Shown piece by piece: positions 11,110 through 19,695 of a stretch of 64,000 bases of DNA. The notes below the pieces were generated by a model. That model did not search any database. It was not told the DNA's origin and worked only from the letters and a program-made list of their open reading frames with translations. The translations under genes and the position numbers were made by a program. This DNA comes from CAYVQE01 sp964633205 (GTDB lineage: Bacteria > Myxococcota > B64-G9): NCBI GenBank assembly GCA_964633205.1, contig CAZWFN010000011.1, forward strand, positions 1 to 64,000. The letters are read 5' to 3'. How positions within the stretch are numbered: position 1 is the stretch's first letter; each line of letters begins with the position of its first letter.

Positions 11110-12189
11110 ATGGAACGGGAGACCGCACAGGAAGACAGCGAGTGGCTCACTCACCAGACGCCGGGCCGGGCTCCGGCCGCCCGCGTGGGCGTGGTCGGCG
11201 CCACCGGCATCACCGGCGTCGAGCTGGTCAATCACCTCAGCCGCCACCCCGCGGTGGAGCTGGTCTTCGGCACCTCGCGGGATCAAGCCGGCAATAGTCT
11301 CGACAGCATCGACCCGGCGGCAGCGCCGTTGGAGCTGATCCATCCGGACGCGGCCACCGAGCAGCAGGTGGACCTGGTCTTTCTGTGCCTGCCCCACGGC
11401 GCCTCGGCACCGACCGCCGAGCGCTGGTTCGAGCGCGGCGCGCGGGTGGTCGACCTGTCGGGCGATCTGCGCCTGCGCGATCGGGCGCTGCACGACCGCA
11501 TCTACGCCACCGAGCGCTCGGCGGCGCTGGAGCGGGCCACCGTCTACGGCTTGCCCGAGCTCGACCGCACGCCCATCCGCGAGGCGCAGGTGGTGTCCAA
11601 CCCCGGCTGCTACGCCACTGCGGTGGCGCTGGGGCTGCTGCCGCTGGCCGCTGCCGGTGCGCTGGGCGACGGCGCCTACGTCGACGCCAAGTCGGGCGTC
11701 TCCGGCGCCGGCCGCAAGCCGAGCGCCACCACCCACTTCTGCTCGGCCAACGACGATGTGCGGCCCTACAAGATCGGCCGCGTCCACCGCCACGTGCCCG
11801 AGATGGAGCAGACCCTGGCCGCGGTGGCCGGCGGCCGGCCGGTCGGGCCCCTGGTCTTCGTGCCCCATCTGATCCCGGTCGACCGCGGCATCCTGGCCAC
11901 CTGCGCCGTGCGCGGCAGCGGGCTGGACGCCGGCCGGGCCCGGGCCATCTACGCCGACCTGTACGGCGGCGAGCCTTTCGTGCGCCTGCTGCCGGCCGGC
12001 CGTACGGCCCGCATCCGCGGCACCGGCCACACCAACCGGGCCGTGGTCTCGGTCGACGCGGTCGACGAAGCCGACCTGCTGGTGGTCGCCTGCGCCATCG
12101 ACAACCTGGGCAAGGGCGCCGCCGGCCAGGCCGTCCAGAACATGAACCTGATGCTCGATCTGCCCGAGGGCCTCGGCCTGGCGGCATGA
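11110..12189 (+). CDS. argC: N-acetyl-gamma-glutamyl-phosphate reductase
   Basis: The 359-residue enzyme makes N-acetylglutamate semialdehyde from N-acetylglutamyl phosphate with NADPH (third step of arginine synthesis, cytoplasm). An N-terminal NADP-binding motif is seen as GVVGATGITGVEL. The catalytic cysteine lies in SNPGCYAT, and the C-terminal half has the family's HRHVPEM and FVPHL strands. ATG 11110 was chosen because GGGAG sits five bases upstream; ATG 11098 is in frame but lacks a ribosome site. It is the first gene of a five-gene arg cluster behind the sigma-54 promoter. Confidence 0.95.
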   Translation: MERETAQEDSEWLTHQTPGRAPAARVGVVGATGITGVELVNHLSRHPAVELVFGTSRDQAGNSLDSIDPAAAPLELIHPDAATEQQVDLVFLCLPHGASAPTAERWFERGARVVDLSGDLRLRDRALHDRIYATERSAALERATVYGLPELDRTPIREAQVVSNPGCYATAVALGLLPLAAAGALGDGAYVDAKSGVSGAGRKPSATTHFCSANDDVRPYKIGRVHRHVPEMEQTLAAVAGGRPVGPLVFVPHLIPVDRGILATCAVRGSGLDAGRARAIYADLYGGEPFVRLLPAGRTARIRGTGHTNRAVVSVDAVDEADLLVVACAIDNLGKGAAGQAVQNMNLMLDLPEGLGLAA

Positions 12190-12263
12190 GATCGAGCGGC
12201 CTGGCGGGCCGCACTGCGCAACCGATCGCCGGGATCGCACCCGGCGCCGAGAGGAGTGCATCG

Positions 12264-13031
12264 ATGAGCCGAAATGAGCGAACGAATACCACCGTCATCA
12301 AGGTCGGCGGCAGCCGTCTGCGCAGCACCGAGGATCTGCGGGCGCTGGCCGATTATGCGGCCGCGCTGCGCCCCGGTCGGGTGGTCATCGTCCACGGCGG
12401 CGGGCCCGAGATCAGCGAGCTGCACCAGGCGCTCGCCATCCCCTTCGTCAAGCGCGACGGGCTGCGGGTGACCAGCGACCAGGGCCTGCGCGCCACCGTG
12501 ATGGCCCTGTGCGGCTGTGTCAACAAGCGGGTGGTCGCCAGCCTGGTCGAGCGCGGCCTGCCGGCGCTGGGCCTGTCGGGTGTGGACCTGGGCCTGATGC
12601 GCGCCGCGCTCAAGGATGAGCAGCGCTGGGGCCGTGTCGGCACCCGGCCCGAAGTCGACGCCGGGCGGCTGGAGCAGCTGCTGGACGCCGGCCTGTTGCC
12701 GGTCATCTCGCCCGTGTCGCTGGGCCCCGACGGCCAGCCGGTCAACGTCAATGCCGACGAGGCGGCCCACGCGCTGGCCGAGGCGCTGGGGGCCAGCTCG
12801 CTGGAGCTGGTCAGCGACGTGCCCGGCGTCAAGCTCGAGCGCGACCAGGTGGCTGCGCGCATCGCCGTGGCCGATGCCGCCGGGCTGATCGAGCGCGCCC
12901 TGGTGCGCGGCGGCATGGTGCCCAAGCTGCGGGCCGCGGTGGCCGCGGTCGAGGCCGGCGTGGGCCGGGTGCGCATCGGCGATCTGGCCGGCATGGCGGC
13001 CGCCACGGCCACCGTGATCGCCCGGGCATGA
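12264..13031 (+). CDS. argB: Acetylglutamate kinase
   Basis: A 255-residue amino-acid kinase that phosphorylates N-acetylglutamate (second step of the acetylated arginine pathway). It shows the N-terminal KVGGS phosphate-binding motif, VHGGGPEI substrate/ATP glycine loop, NVNADEAA and the late GGMVPKL motif. Its length is close to the short E. coli type and lacks the N-terminal helix of arginine-inhibited hexameric forms, which suggests weak or no arginine feedback (inference). GAGGAG lies seven bases before ATG 12264. Seventy-four bases separate it from argC, and its stop is within 30 bases of the argD start. Confidence 0.95.
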   Translation: MSRNERTNTTVIKVGGSRLRSTEDLRALADYAAALRPGRVVIVHGGGPEISELHQALAIPFVKRDGLRVTSDQGLRATVMALCGCVNKRVVASLVERGLPALGLSGVDLGLMRAALKDEQRWGRVGTRPEVDAGRLEQLLDAGLLPVISPVSLGPDGQPVNVNADEAAHALAEALGASSLELVSDVPGVKLERDQVAARIAVADAAGLIERALVRGGMVPKLRAAVAAVEAGVGRVRIGDLAGMAAATATVIARA

Positions 13032-13057
13032 ACCGGAGAGGAGGCGGAAAGGATCCC

Positions 13058-14251
13058 ATGAACCCATTGCAAGACGACTGGCGTGAGGTCATCCAACGCG
13101 GCGAACGCGTGCTGGCGCCGACCTACAAGCGTCCCGAGTGCCTGTTCGTCGACGGCCGCGGTGCCCGGCTGGTCGATGCCGCGGGCCGCGAGTATCTCGA
13201 CATGAGCAGCGGCATCGCGGTGTTGGCGCTGGGTCACCGGCCACCGCTGGTGGCCGAGGCGCTGAGCCAGGCGGCCGAGCGTTTGGTCCACGTGTCCAAC
13301 CTGTACCACGGCCTGCCGCCGATCGAGTTGGCCGAGCGGCTGGTGGCGCACTCCTTCGCCGACCGGGTGTTCTTCGCCAACTCGGGCACCGAGGCGGTCG
13401 AGGCGGCCATCAAGTTCGCCCGGCTGGCCGGCGGCGCTGAGCGGCGCGAGATCCTGGCCTTCGAGGGCGCCTTCCACGGCCGCACCTTGGGCGCGCTGGC
13501 GGCCACCGATCGACCCGACTACCAGCAGCCCTTCACCCCCTTGCCGGGCGGCTTCGCCCGGGCGCCGTGGTGCGACGACGCAGCCCTGCAAGCCATCGGC
13601 GAGCAGACCGCGGCCGTGCTGGTCGAGCCGATCCAGGGCGAGAAGGGCGTGCGGGTGGTCGATGGTGCCTGGCTGCGGGCGCTGCGCCAGCGTTGCGACG
13701 CCGTAGGCGCGTTGCTGGTGTTCGACGAGATCCAGTGCGGGCTGGGCCGCAGCGGCCGGCTGTGGGCCCACCAACTGTTCGGCGTCGAACCGGACATGAT
13801 GACCCTGGCCAAGCCGCTCGGCGGCGGGCTGCCCATCGGCGCGGTGCTGATGCGCGAACGGGTGGCCGAGACGCTGTCGCCCGGGATGCACGGCACCACC
13901 TTCGGCGCCAACCTGTTGGTGACCGCGGTGGCCTGCGCGGTGTTCGACCGCATCCAGCAGCCGGCCTTTCTGGAAGCGGTCGAGCGCAAGGGTCGCACCC
14001 TGCGCGCGGCGCTCGATGAGCTCGACGTGGCCGAGGTGCGCGGTGTTGGCCTGATGGTCGGGGTGCAGGTGCACCAGGAACCCAAGGCGGTGGTGCAGGC
14101 GGCCTTCGATCTCGGCCTGCTGGTGGTGCCCAGCGCCGACCGGGTGATCCGAATCCTGCCGCCGCTGGACGTCACCGAGGCCGACCTCGAGCAGGCGGTG
14201 GAACTGTTCGGTCGGGCATTGCGCCGGGCCGCTGGCGAGGAGAACGCGTGA
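13058..14251 (+). CDS. argD: Acetylornithine aminotransferase
   Basis: A 397-residue class-III PLP aminotransferase converting N-acetylglutamate semialdehyde to N-acetylornithine. Motifs include FFANSGTEAVEAAIK, FHGRTLGAL, VEPIQGEKG, the PLP-contact VFDEIQCG and the PLP lysine in TLAKPLGGG (near residue 245). ATG 13058 is preceded by GGAGG and AAAGGA. An in-frame ATG at 13028 overlaps the argB stop (ATGA) and could also be used. Its TGA shares one base with the ATG of the next gene (TGATG), so translation is probably coupled. Confidence 0.95.
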   Translation: MNPLQDDWREVIQRGERVLAPTYKRPECLFVDGRGARLVDAAGREYLDMSSGIAVLALGHRPPLVAEALSQAAERLVHVSNLYHGLPPIELAERLVAHSFADRVFFANSGTEAVEAAIKFARLAGGAERREILAFEGAFHGRTLGALAATDRPDYQQPFTPLPGGFARAPWCDDAALQAIGEQTAAVLVEPIQGEKGVRVVDGAWLRALRQRCDAVGALLVFDEIQCGLGRSGRLWAHQLFGVEPDMMTLAKPLGGGLPIGAVLMRERVAETLSPGMHGTTFGANLLVTAVACAVFDRIQQPAFLEAVERKGRTLRAALDELDVAEVRGVGLMVGVQVHQEPKAVVQAAFDLGLLVVPSADRVIRILPPLDVTEADLEQAVELFGRALRRAAGEENA

Positions 14252-14811
14252 TGCTGCTGCAGCTGCGACACGAGCCCGATCGTAGCCAGCCACCGATCTC
14301 GGCCGACGACGACCGGCTGCCGCCGGTGGAACCGGCCCGGCCGGAGGACGCCGGTGCCATCGCCTGGCTGCTGCGCCGCTGCGCGCCCACCTGCCTGCCG
14401 GTGCCGGCCGAGCGCATCGCCGCCGCCATCGACCGCTACCGGGTGGCGCGCATCGGCTCGCGGGTGGTGGCCAGCGCGGCCATGCAGCCGCTGGACGACG
14501 ACGGCCGGCGCTGCGAGCTGCGCAGCGTGGTGGTCGACCCCCGGCTCGGGCACCTGGGCCTGGGCCGGCGGGTGGTCGGCGCCATCACCGCCGAGGCCCG
14601 CCGGGCCGGCGCGTGGCTGTACTGCGTGACCAGCCAGCCGCGTTTCTTCGCGCGGCTGGGCTTTGCGCCGGTGGCCGCCGAACGGGTGCCGGAGAAGAAG
14701 GAACGGCGCCGCTGGCCGCTGGCCAAGCCCCGCCACACCATGGTATGGCGCAATGGAGATCCGGCGGTCGAGGAGGAGATCGATGCCCGGGCCGAACGCA
14801 GGATCGCCTGA
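14251..14811 (+). CDS. GNAT acetyltransferase, probable short-form N-acetylglutamate synthase
   Basis: The 186-residue protein has the GNAT fold. A SVVVDP strand is followed by the acetyl-CoA loop RLGHLGLGRRVV, then LYCVTSQPRFFARLGFAPV and VPEKKERRRWPL. The FFxxLGF-x(n)-(L/V)PxK ending resembles the acetyltransferase domain of ArgA-type N-acetylglutamate synthases and stand-alone actinobacterial forms. The cysteine insert seen in many ArgA proteins (CxxCxxFPxC) is missing. It lies between argD and argJ, overlapping both, so supplying acetylglutamate to the pathway is the likely job. The family is certain; the ArgA role is inference. Confidence 0.75.
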   Translation: MLLQLRHEPDRSQPPISADDDRLPPVEPARPEDAGAIAWLLRRCAPTCLPVPAERIAAAIDRYRVARIGSRVVASAAMQPLDDDGRRCELRSVVVDPRLGHLGLGRRVVGAITAEARRAGAWLYCVTSQPRFFARLGFAPVAAERVPEKKERRRWPLAKPRHTMVWRNGDPAVEEEIDARAERRIA

Positions 14812-16033
14812 AGCGCTGTGGACCGAGATCGCGGACGGGGACGTGCTCAGCGTGCCCGGGGTGACCGGGGCGGCCGCCGCGGTGGGCCTCAAGCCGAGCG
14901 GCGAGCTGGACCTGGCCCTGATCGACGCCGGCTGCGAGATGAACGCCGCCGGCGTGTTCACCCAGAACCGGCTGCCGGCGGCGCCGGTGGTGCTCGACCG
15001 GGAGCTGCTCGCCGAGCAGCCGCGCTGCCGCTGCATCGCCGTCAACGCGGGCTGCGCCAACGCCATGACCGGCGCCCGGGGCCTGGCCGACGCCCGGGCC
15101 ATGGTCGAGCGGGCCGCGGCCGCCTGCGGCGGCCGCGCGCTGGTGCTGTCGACCGGGGTCATCGGGGTGCTGCTGAACACCGGGCTCATCCTCCCCGGCC
15201 TCGACGCCTTGGCCGCCCGCCGCGACGCCGGGCAGGGCCTGGCCGTGGCCCGGGCCATGATGACCACCGACACCCGACCCAAGCGGGTCGCGCTGCGCAC
15301 GGTGGCGGCCGAGACCGGTGACGGCCAGGAGCGCTCCTTCGTGGTCGGCGGCGTGGCCAAGGGCTCGGGCATGATCCACCCCGACATGGCCACCATGCTG
15401 GCGCTGGTGGTGACCGACGCGCCGCTGGGCCCGGCGGCCTGCCGCCGGGTCTTGGCCGCCTCCTGCGCCCATTCCTTCAACGCCATCTCGGTCGACGGCG
15501 ACACCAGCACCAACGACACCGCGCTGCTGCTGGCCGGCCCGGCCGACGCGGCGCCGCTGGCCGCCGGCAGCCCGGCCCGGCGCGCCGTGGACGCCGCCGT
15601 CGCCGCGGTCATGGAGCGGCTGGCGCTGGCCATCGTGCGCGACGGCGAGGGGGTCGGCCGGGTGGCGCGGATAGCGGTGCATGGGGCGGCCGACGACACC
15701 GCAGCCGCGCGGGTGGCCGAGAAGATCGCCTGCTCGCCGCTGGTCAAGACCGCCCTGGCCGGCGGCGATCCCAACTGGGGCCGCATTTTGGCGGCCGCGG
15801 CCAACGCCGGCGTGGAGCTGGAGCCGCAACGGCTCGAGCTGGTGCTGGGCGGCTTCCGGGTGTTCGCCGACGGGGCTCCGCTGGCGGTCGATCGGGAGGC
15901 GCTTGACGAAGCCTTCAGCCGCGACGAGGTGGCCATCGCGCTCGGCCTGGGCGATGGTCCGGGCCGGGCCGTCAAGTGGACCGCCGATCTGACCAAGCGC
16001 TACGTCGAGATCAACGCTGAATATACGACCTGA
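14783..16033 (+). CDS. argJ: Glutamate N-acetyltransferase / ornithine acetyltransferase
   Basis: The 416-residue self-cleaving enzyme moves the acetyl group from N-acetylornithine to glutamate, closing the acetyl cycle. The autoproteolysis and nucleophile site is present as KGSGMIHPDMATMLAL, with Thr as the expected nucleophile. Other family marks are VNAGCANAMTG, STGVIGVLL, the oxyanion-type Thr/Gly region and GGDPNWGRI. ATG 14783 has AGGAGG six bases upstream and overlaps the acetyltransferase gene by 29 bases, indicating coupling. It ends the arg cluster; a separate sigma-54 promoter starts four bases after its stop. Confidence 0.95.
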   Translation: MPGPNAGSPEALWTEIADGDVLSVPGVTGAAAAVGLKPSGELDLALIDAGCEMNAAGVFTQNRLPAAPVVLDRELLAEQPRCRCIAVNAGCANAMTGARGLADARAMVERAAAACGGRALVLSTGVIGVLLNTGLILPGLDALAARRDAGQGLAVARAMMTTDTRPKRVALRTVAAETGDGQERSFVVGGVAKGSGMIHPDMATMLALVVTDAPLGPAACRRVLAASCAHSFNAISVDGDTSTNDTALLLAGPADAAPLAAGSPARRAVDAAVAAVMERLALAIVRDGEGVGRVARIAVHGAADDTAAARVAEKIACSPLVKTALAGGDPNWGRILAAAANAGVELEPQRLELVLGGFRVFADGAPLAVDREALDEAFSRDEVAIALGLGDGPGRAVKWTADLTKRYVEINAEYTT

Positions 16034-16036
16034 ACC

Positions 16037-16052
16037 TGGCACGGGGCTTGCT
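16037..16052 (+). promoter_or_regulatory. Sigma-54 promoter for pncA
   Basis: TGGCAC (16037-16042), 5 bases, TTGCT (16048-16052) is a full consensus match placed directly after the argJ stop. The predicted start near 16063 is 37 bases before pncA. Confidence 0.82.
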
Positions 16053-16099
16053 TCGCCAAGAGCGCGCCGGCAGAACTGCCGGGGAAGGAGAGTGCTGCC

Positions 16100-16777
16100 A
16101 TGAGCGAAGCCATGACCCGGGTCGAGTCCGAACGCTCGGTGCTGTTGCTGGTCGACATACAGCCCGACTTCATGCCCGGGGGAGCCTTGCCGGTAGCGGA
16201 CGGCGACGCGATTCTAGAGCCCGTGGATCGGCTGATGCGCTCCGGTCGCTTCGGCCTGCAGGTGGCCACCCAGGACTGGCATCCGCCGGACCACGTGTCC
16301 TTCGCCAGCCGGCACCCGGGCCACCAAGCGCTGGAGACCATCGAGGTCCACGGGCACGAGCAGATCCTGTGGCCCGATCACTGCGTCCAGGGCACTCCCG
16401 GTGCGGCGCTGCATCCGGAGCTGGACTGGCGTCCGGTGTCGGTGGTGGTGCGCAAGGCGCTGGATGCGACGGCCGATACCTACAGCGGCTTTCGCAACAA
16501 CGTCGATGCGGCCGGCCGGCGGCGCAGCACCGGCTTGGCCGGTCTGCTGCGCGAACGGGGCGTGGAACGGGTATACATCTGCGGCCTGGCCCGTGACGTG
16601 TGCGTGCGCTGGACGGTGGTGGACGCGCTGGAGGCCGGCTTCGCCACGGCCCTGTTCTGGGATCTGAGCCGCCCGGTGGATCCGGCGGGCGACGCCCAGC
16701 TGCGCGCGGCGTTGCAAGACCAGGGAGCCGCGATTCTGGAATTTGGGGATATCGCCGAAGAGGAGGGGAGAACGTGA
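16100..16777 (+). CDS. pncA: Nicotinamidase
   Basis: A 225-residue isochorismatase-fold enzyme that hydrolyses nicotinamide to nicotinate for NAD salvage. The catalytic triad is visible: Asp in VDIQPDF, Lys in VVRKALD and Cys in GLARDVCVRWT. The metal-binding Asp/His set is in TQDWHPPDHVSF. GGAAGGAGAG precedes the ATG. The gene overlaps the start of the Sel1-repeat gene by four bases (GTGA). A sigma-54 promoter lies immediately upstream. Confidence 0.93.
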   Translation: MSEAMTRVESERSVLLLVDIQPDFMPGGALPVADGDAILEPVDRLMRSGRFGLQVATQDWHPPDHVSFASRHPGHQALETIEVHGHEQILWPDHCVQGTPGAALHPELDWRPVSVVVRKALDATADTYSGFRNNVDAAGRRRSTGLAGLLRERGVERVYICGLARDVCVRWTVVDALEAGFATALFWDLSRPVDPAGDAQLRAALQDQGAAILEFGDIAEEEGRT

Positions 16778-17070
16778 ATGCGGAAACCGACAATTTGCAG
16801 CAGCGCGCCGAGCAGCAGGATGCCGAGGCCCAGTTCGAGCTGGCCCGGCGCCACCGGAGCGGCGAGATCGACGGGGCCAGCCCGCAACGGGCCCTGATCT
16901 GGTGCCGCAAGGCGGCGGTGCAGGGCCATGCCGGGGCCCAACGCATGCTGGGGCAGATGTACCTCGAGGGCGACGGTGTGATGCAGGACGATGACACCGC
17001 CCGCGAGTGGCTGCAAAAGGCTGCGGCCAGCGGAGACAGCGCGGCCCAGCGGCTGCTCGACGGGGGCTGA
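16774..17070 (+). CDS. Small Sel1-like repeat protein
   Basis: A 98-residue protein with no signal peptide, made of about two and a half Sel1-like helical repeats (AQFELARRHRSGEID..., AQRMLGQMYLEGDGV, AREWLQKAAASGDSAAQRLL). Such repeats mediate protein-protein contacts. It starts at GTG 16774, overlapping the pncA stop, with AGGAGGGGAG close upstream. An ATG four bases later is in another frame. It is co-transcribed with pncA; a partner or function cannot be read. Confidence 0.82.
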   Translation: MNAETDNLQQRAEQQDAEAQFELARRHRSGEIDGASPQRALIWCRKAAVQGHAGAQRMLGQMYLEGDGVMQDDDTAREWLQKAAASGDSAAQRLLDGG

Positions 17071-17084
17071 CAGGGCGGTCGCCG

Positions 17085-17199
17085 GCCGCGCCGCGACGCC
17101 GCTGACCGAACTCCGCGATGGCCTGGGTGCGGCCGTGGCCACCCGGGTGATGAGCAGCGACAGGCTCAGCACCACCAGCAGCGAGACGATCGGAAACAT
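17085..17199 (-). pseudogene. Possible remnant of a membrane-protein gene (N-terminal segment only)
   Basis: From ATG 17199 the minus strand encodes MFPIVSLLVVLSLSLLITRV followed by ATAA. This hydrophobic start resembles the N-terminus of a family of TrkA-C-type membrane proteins. After about 24 residues the sequence turns into proline/arginine/serine-rich text with no further membrane segment and runs antisense into the Sel1 gene. It follows the PRC-barrel gene by 35 bases, so it may be a decayed last gene of that operon. The family call is from memory of the motif. Confidence 0.35.
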
Positions 17200-17233
17200 G
17201 GCTTCGCGGGCGCTGGATCGCGCGCTGGCGCGA

Positions 17234-18010
17234 TCACGGAGCGCCTACGCGTTCCTCCTCCTCGTTCCAGTAGATCGGTCGGCCGTAGAAATCGTACAGC
17301 CGGGCCTCGTACTTGCGGTTGACCGGTTGACCAGGATCGTACTCCGGGGCGCGCTCGACCTGATCGCGATCGATGGCCACCACCACGTCCTGCTCGGACC
17401 AGGTCAGCCGGTCGATCCAGGCCGGTGACAGCAGGACCTTCTTGCCGCCGGGCAGCCACTTGCGGGTATCGACCACCAGGTAGCGCACGATCCAGGTGCG
17501 CACCTCGGCGATCATGTCGTGGACATCGCCGATCGAGCCGTCGCGCGCCTGGATGTCGTAGCCGGTCACCTCGCGCATCGAACGCAGGTGGGGATCGCCC
17601 TGCGGCTCGGCCGGCTGGGCGCCCTGGGCCTGCTCCAGCATCTGCTCCGGGATGGCCGCCCGGCCCATGGCGAAGGTCTCGGAGGTGGCCCACAACATGG
17701 GCCAGTGGCGCTCCTGCTCGAACTTGCGCTCCATCTGGCGGGCCACCGGCTCGTCCTCGTCCAGGCCCGGGCCCTGGCGCACCTCGTCCTTGGTCAAGCG
17801 CACCGGCAGCGCCTGGTTGCCCCAGTCCGGTTCCTCCAGCAGCAACGGTGAGATCAGCACCTTGCGGCCCGGCAGCAGCCGGCCGGTGTCGGCCACCAGA
17901 TAGCGGATGGACCAGAACACGTCGTCGAACAGAAAGTCGTGCACCCGACCGCTCCAGCCGTCGACCGAGGTCAGCCGATAGCCCTTGATCTCCTTCAAGC
18001 TCCTCAGCAT
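17234..18010 (-). CDS. PRC-barrel domain protein (two barrels)
   Basis: A 258-residue soluble protein with two PRC-barrel domains: residues about 1-75 (LKEIKGYRLTSVDGWSGRV...RKVLISP) and about 145-225 (MREVTGYDIQARDGSIGDV...KKVLLSP). A charged linker separates them and a tyrosine-rich tail follows (YDFYGRPIYW). PRC barrels bind RNA, proteins or lipids in ribosome maturation and photosynthetic complexes; here the partner is unknown. ATG 18010 has GGGAGGA upstream. It is the last intact gene of the block and a paralog of the gene at 21266-22081. Confidence 0.85.
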   Translation of the reverse strand: MLRSLKEIKGYRLTSVDGWSGRVHDFLFDDVFWSIRYLVADTGRLLPGRKVLISPLLLEEPDWGNQALPVRLTKDEVRQGPGLDEDEPVARQMERKFEQERHWPMLWATSETFAMGRAAIPEQMLEQAQGAQPAEPQGDPHLRSMREVTGYDIQARDGSIGDVHDMIAEVRTWIVRYLVVDTRKWLPGGKKVLLSPAWIDRLTWSEQDVVVAIDRDQVERAPEYDPGQPVNRKYEARLYDFYGRPIYWNEEEERVGAP

Positions 18011-18057
18011 CTCGTCCTCCCTTTCTTGAATCGTGTGATGATCATCGGGTTCCATCC

Positions 18058-19665
18058 TCATGGCGCGGGCTCTTGCTCGCCGGCGCCGGTCACCAGCTCC
18101 AATCGGTTGATCACCGAGCTGGCGCCGGCCGCCAGCGCAGCGGCGGTCGCCGACTGGCGGGCGGCCGGGCTGGCCACCCGGCCGCTCAGGGTGACCGCAC
18201 CGCCGGCGACCGCGATCTGGATGGCCGTCGGATCGATGAAGGGGTTCCAGCGCAGCTTCTGTTCGATGGCCCGGCGCAGAGTGCGATCGTCGGCCGCGTC
18301 GCGGGTGCGCGCCGCCGGCGGGGACGGCCGCCAGCCATAGCCGTGCACCTGCCAGTCGTCGACGTAGGGGTCGAAGACGAAGGGGCTGCGCTCGGCCCGC
18401 ACCGCCAGCGCGTTGTTCAGCCGCACCACGCCGGCCATCCCGGCCGCCACCTCGTCGGCGCGGGCCTTCTGGTAGTAGGCGTCGACCGTGCCGGACAACC
18501 GGGCCACCCCGCGCTCCACGGACACCTCGATCGGGTAGTCCTCCAGCCCGGCGGCGCGCTGTAGGGCCCGCTCCAGGCGTTGCTCGACGGCCGTATCCCG
18601 CTCCTCGCTCTGCGGTCGTACCTGGATCAAGTTGTCGACCCGCACCACGCCGACCGTGTTGCGGGCGTCGTCGGCCGCCGCGCGCTGAGCCGCCAGGCGG
18701 TCGACCCGGCCAGTCAGGTGCACCACGCCATCGTCGACGCGCAGCTCGATGCGGCTGGCATCGACCCGCGGGTCGTGGACCATGGCCAGCTCGACCGCGT
18801 CGCGGATGGCCCGGTCTGCCGGTTGGCCGCCGGCCGGCAGACAGCGGTGCGGCGTATCCTGCCAGGGCATCACCTGCAGGCGACCCACATCGACCTCGCG
18901 GGCGCCCCGGATCCAGGCGTCGGCCTCGGCGCGCCGGCGCTCGGCGGCGCTGCCCACCCGGCCGCTGAGCTCCACCCGGCCGTCGCGCACGGTGACGTCG
19001 ATGAAGCGGTGGTCGAGCAGGGCGTCGAAGCGCAGGCTGGCCAGGATCTCGCTGCGGATCTCGGCGTCGCTGCGCTCGGCGCTGGTGGCGACCTCGATTC
19101 GATCCTCGACCGCGCGCACGCCGCTCACAGCGGCGGCGGTCTTCTCGGCCAGCACCCGGGTGCGGGGCGAATCGACCGTACCGCGCAGAGTCACCGTACC
19201 CGCCCGGGCGGCCACCTCCAGCCGGGCGGCGGCCACCGCCGGTTCGAGCTGCAGCGCCTCGCGCACCGCCGCCGCCAGCGGGGTATCGGCCACCGGCACC
19301 GCCGGTTCGACCTGCAGCCGGTCGACCACCGCGCGCACACCGCGCACGCAGCGCACCAGCCGCACCGCCCGCCGCCGCGACAACAGGTCTGCGACCGTGC
19401 CCGTGAGCTCGACCACGCCGTCGGTCACCTTCTGCGCGATCGACTCGTGCGGTACCTGGGCATCGCGGGCCAGCTCGACCTCGATGGCTGCGGCGATCCG
19501 TTCGTCGCGGCTGGGGGCGCGCTCGGGCGCCGGCCCCTCGTCGAGGTGCCGGTCCAGGCGGCAGGCTGCGCCGCCCAGGCCGAGCAGCAGCACCAGGCCC
19601 AGGCCCGCGGCGCGGTGCAACCGCAACCCGCCGAGCCAAAGCGCGCGGTCGTTGTCGCTCGTCAT
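18058..19665 (-). CDS. Lipoprotein with six BON domains
   Basis: The 535-residue protein has a lipoprotein signal (Cys near position 36, LGGAAC). Six BON domains follow, each with a helix, a (V/L)xGxVxL(S/R/T)GxV strand pair and an ALA-GVxxVxNxIxV ending. BON domains are seen in OsmY, Kbp and outer-membrane secretins and bind phospholipid or help stabilise the envelope. A linker with a conserved VDDWQVHGYGWRP stretch separates domains 5 and 6. ATG 19665 has GGAGT six bases upstream. The neighbouring gene encodes a paralog with the same six-domain plan. Confidence 0.87.
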   Translation of the reverse strand: MTSDNDRALWLGGLRLHRAAGLGLVLLLGLGGAACRLDRHLDEGPAPERAPSRDERIAAAIEVELARDAQVPHESIAQKVTDGVVELTGTVADLLSRRRAVRLVRCVRGVRAVVDRLQVEPAVPVADTPLAAAVREALQLEPAVAAARLEVAARAGTVTLRGTVDSPRTRVLAEKTAAAVSGVRAVEDRIEVATSAERSDAEIRSEILASLRFDALLDHRFIDVTVRDGRVELSGRVGSAAERRRAEADAWIRGAREVDVGRLQVMPWQDTPHRCLPAGGQPADRAIRDAVELAMVHDPRVDASRIELRVDDGVVHLTGRVDRLAAQRAAADDARNTVGVVRVDNLIQVRPQSEERDTAVEQRLERALQRAAGLEDYPIEVSVERGVARLSGTVDAYYQKARADEVAAGMAGVVRLNNALAVRAERSPFVFDPYVDDWQVHGYGWRPSPPAARTRDAADDRTLRRAIEQKLRWNPFIDPTAIQIAVAGGAVTLSGRVASPAARQSATAAALAAGASSVINRLELVTGAGEQEPAP

Positions 19666-19695
19666 GGTCGACTCCTTCCCTCCGGGCACACCGGC

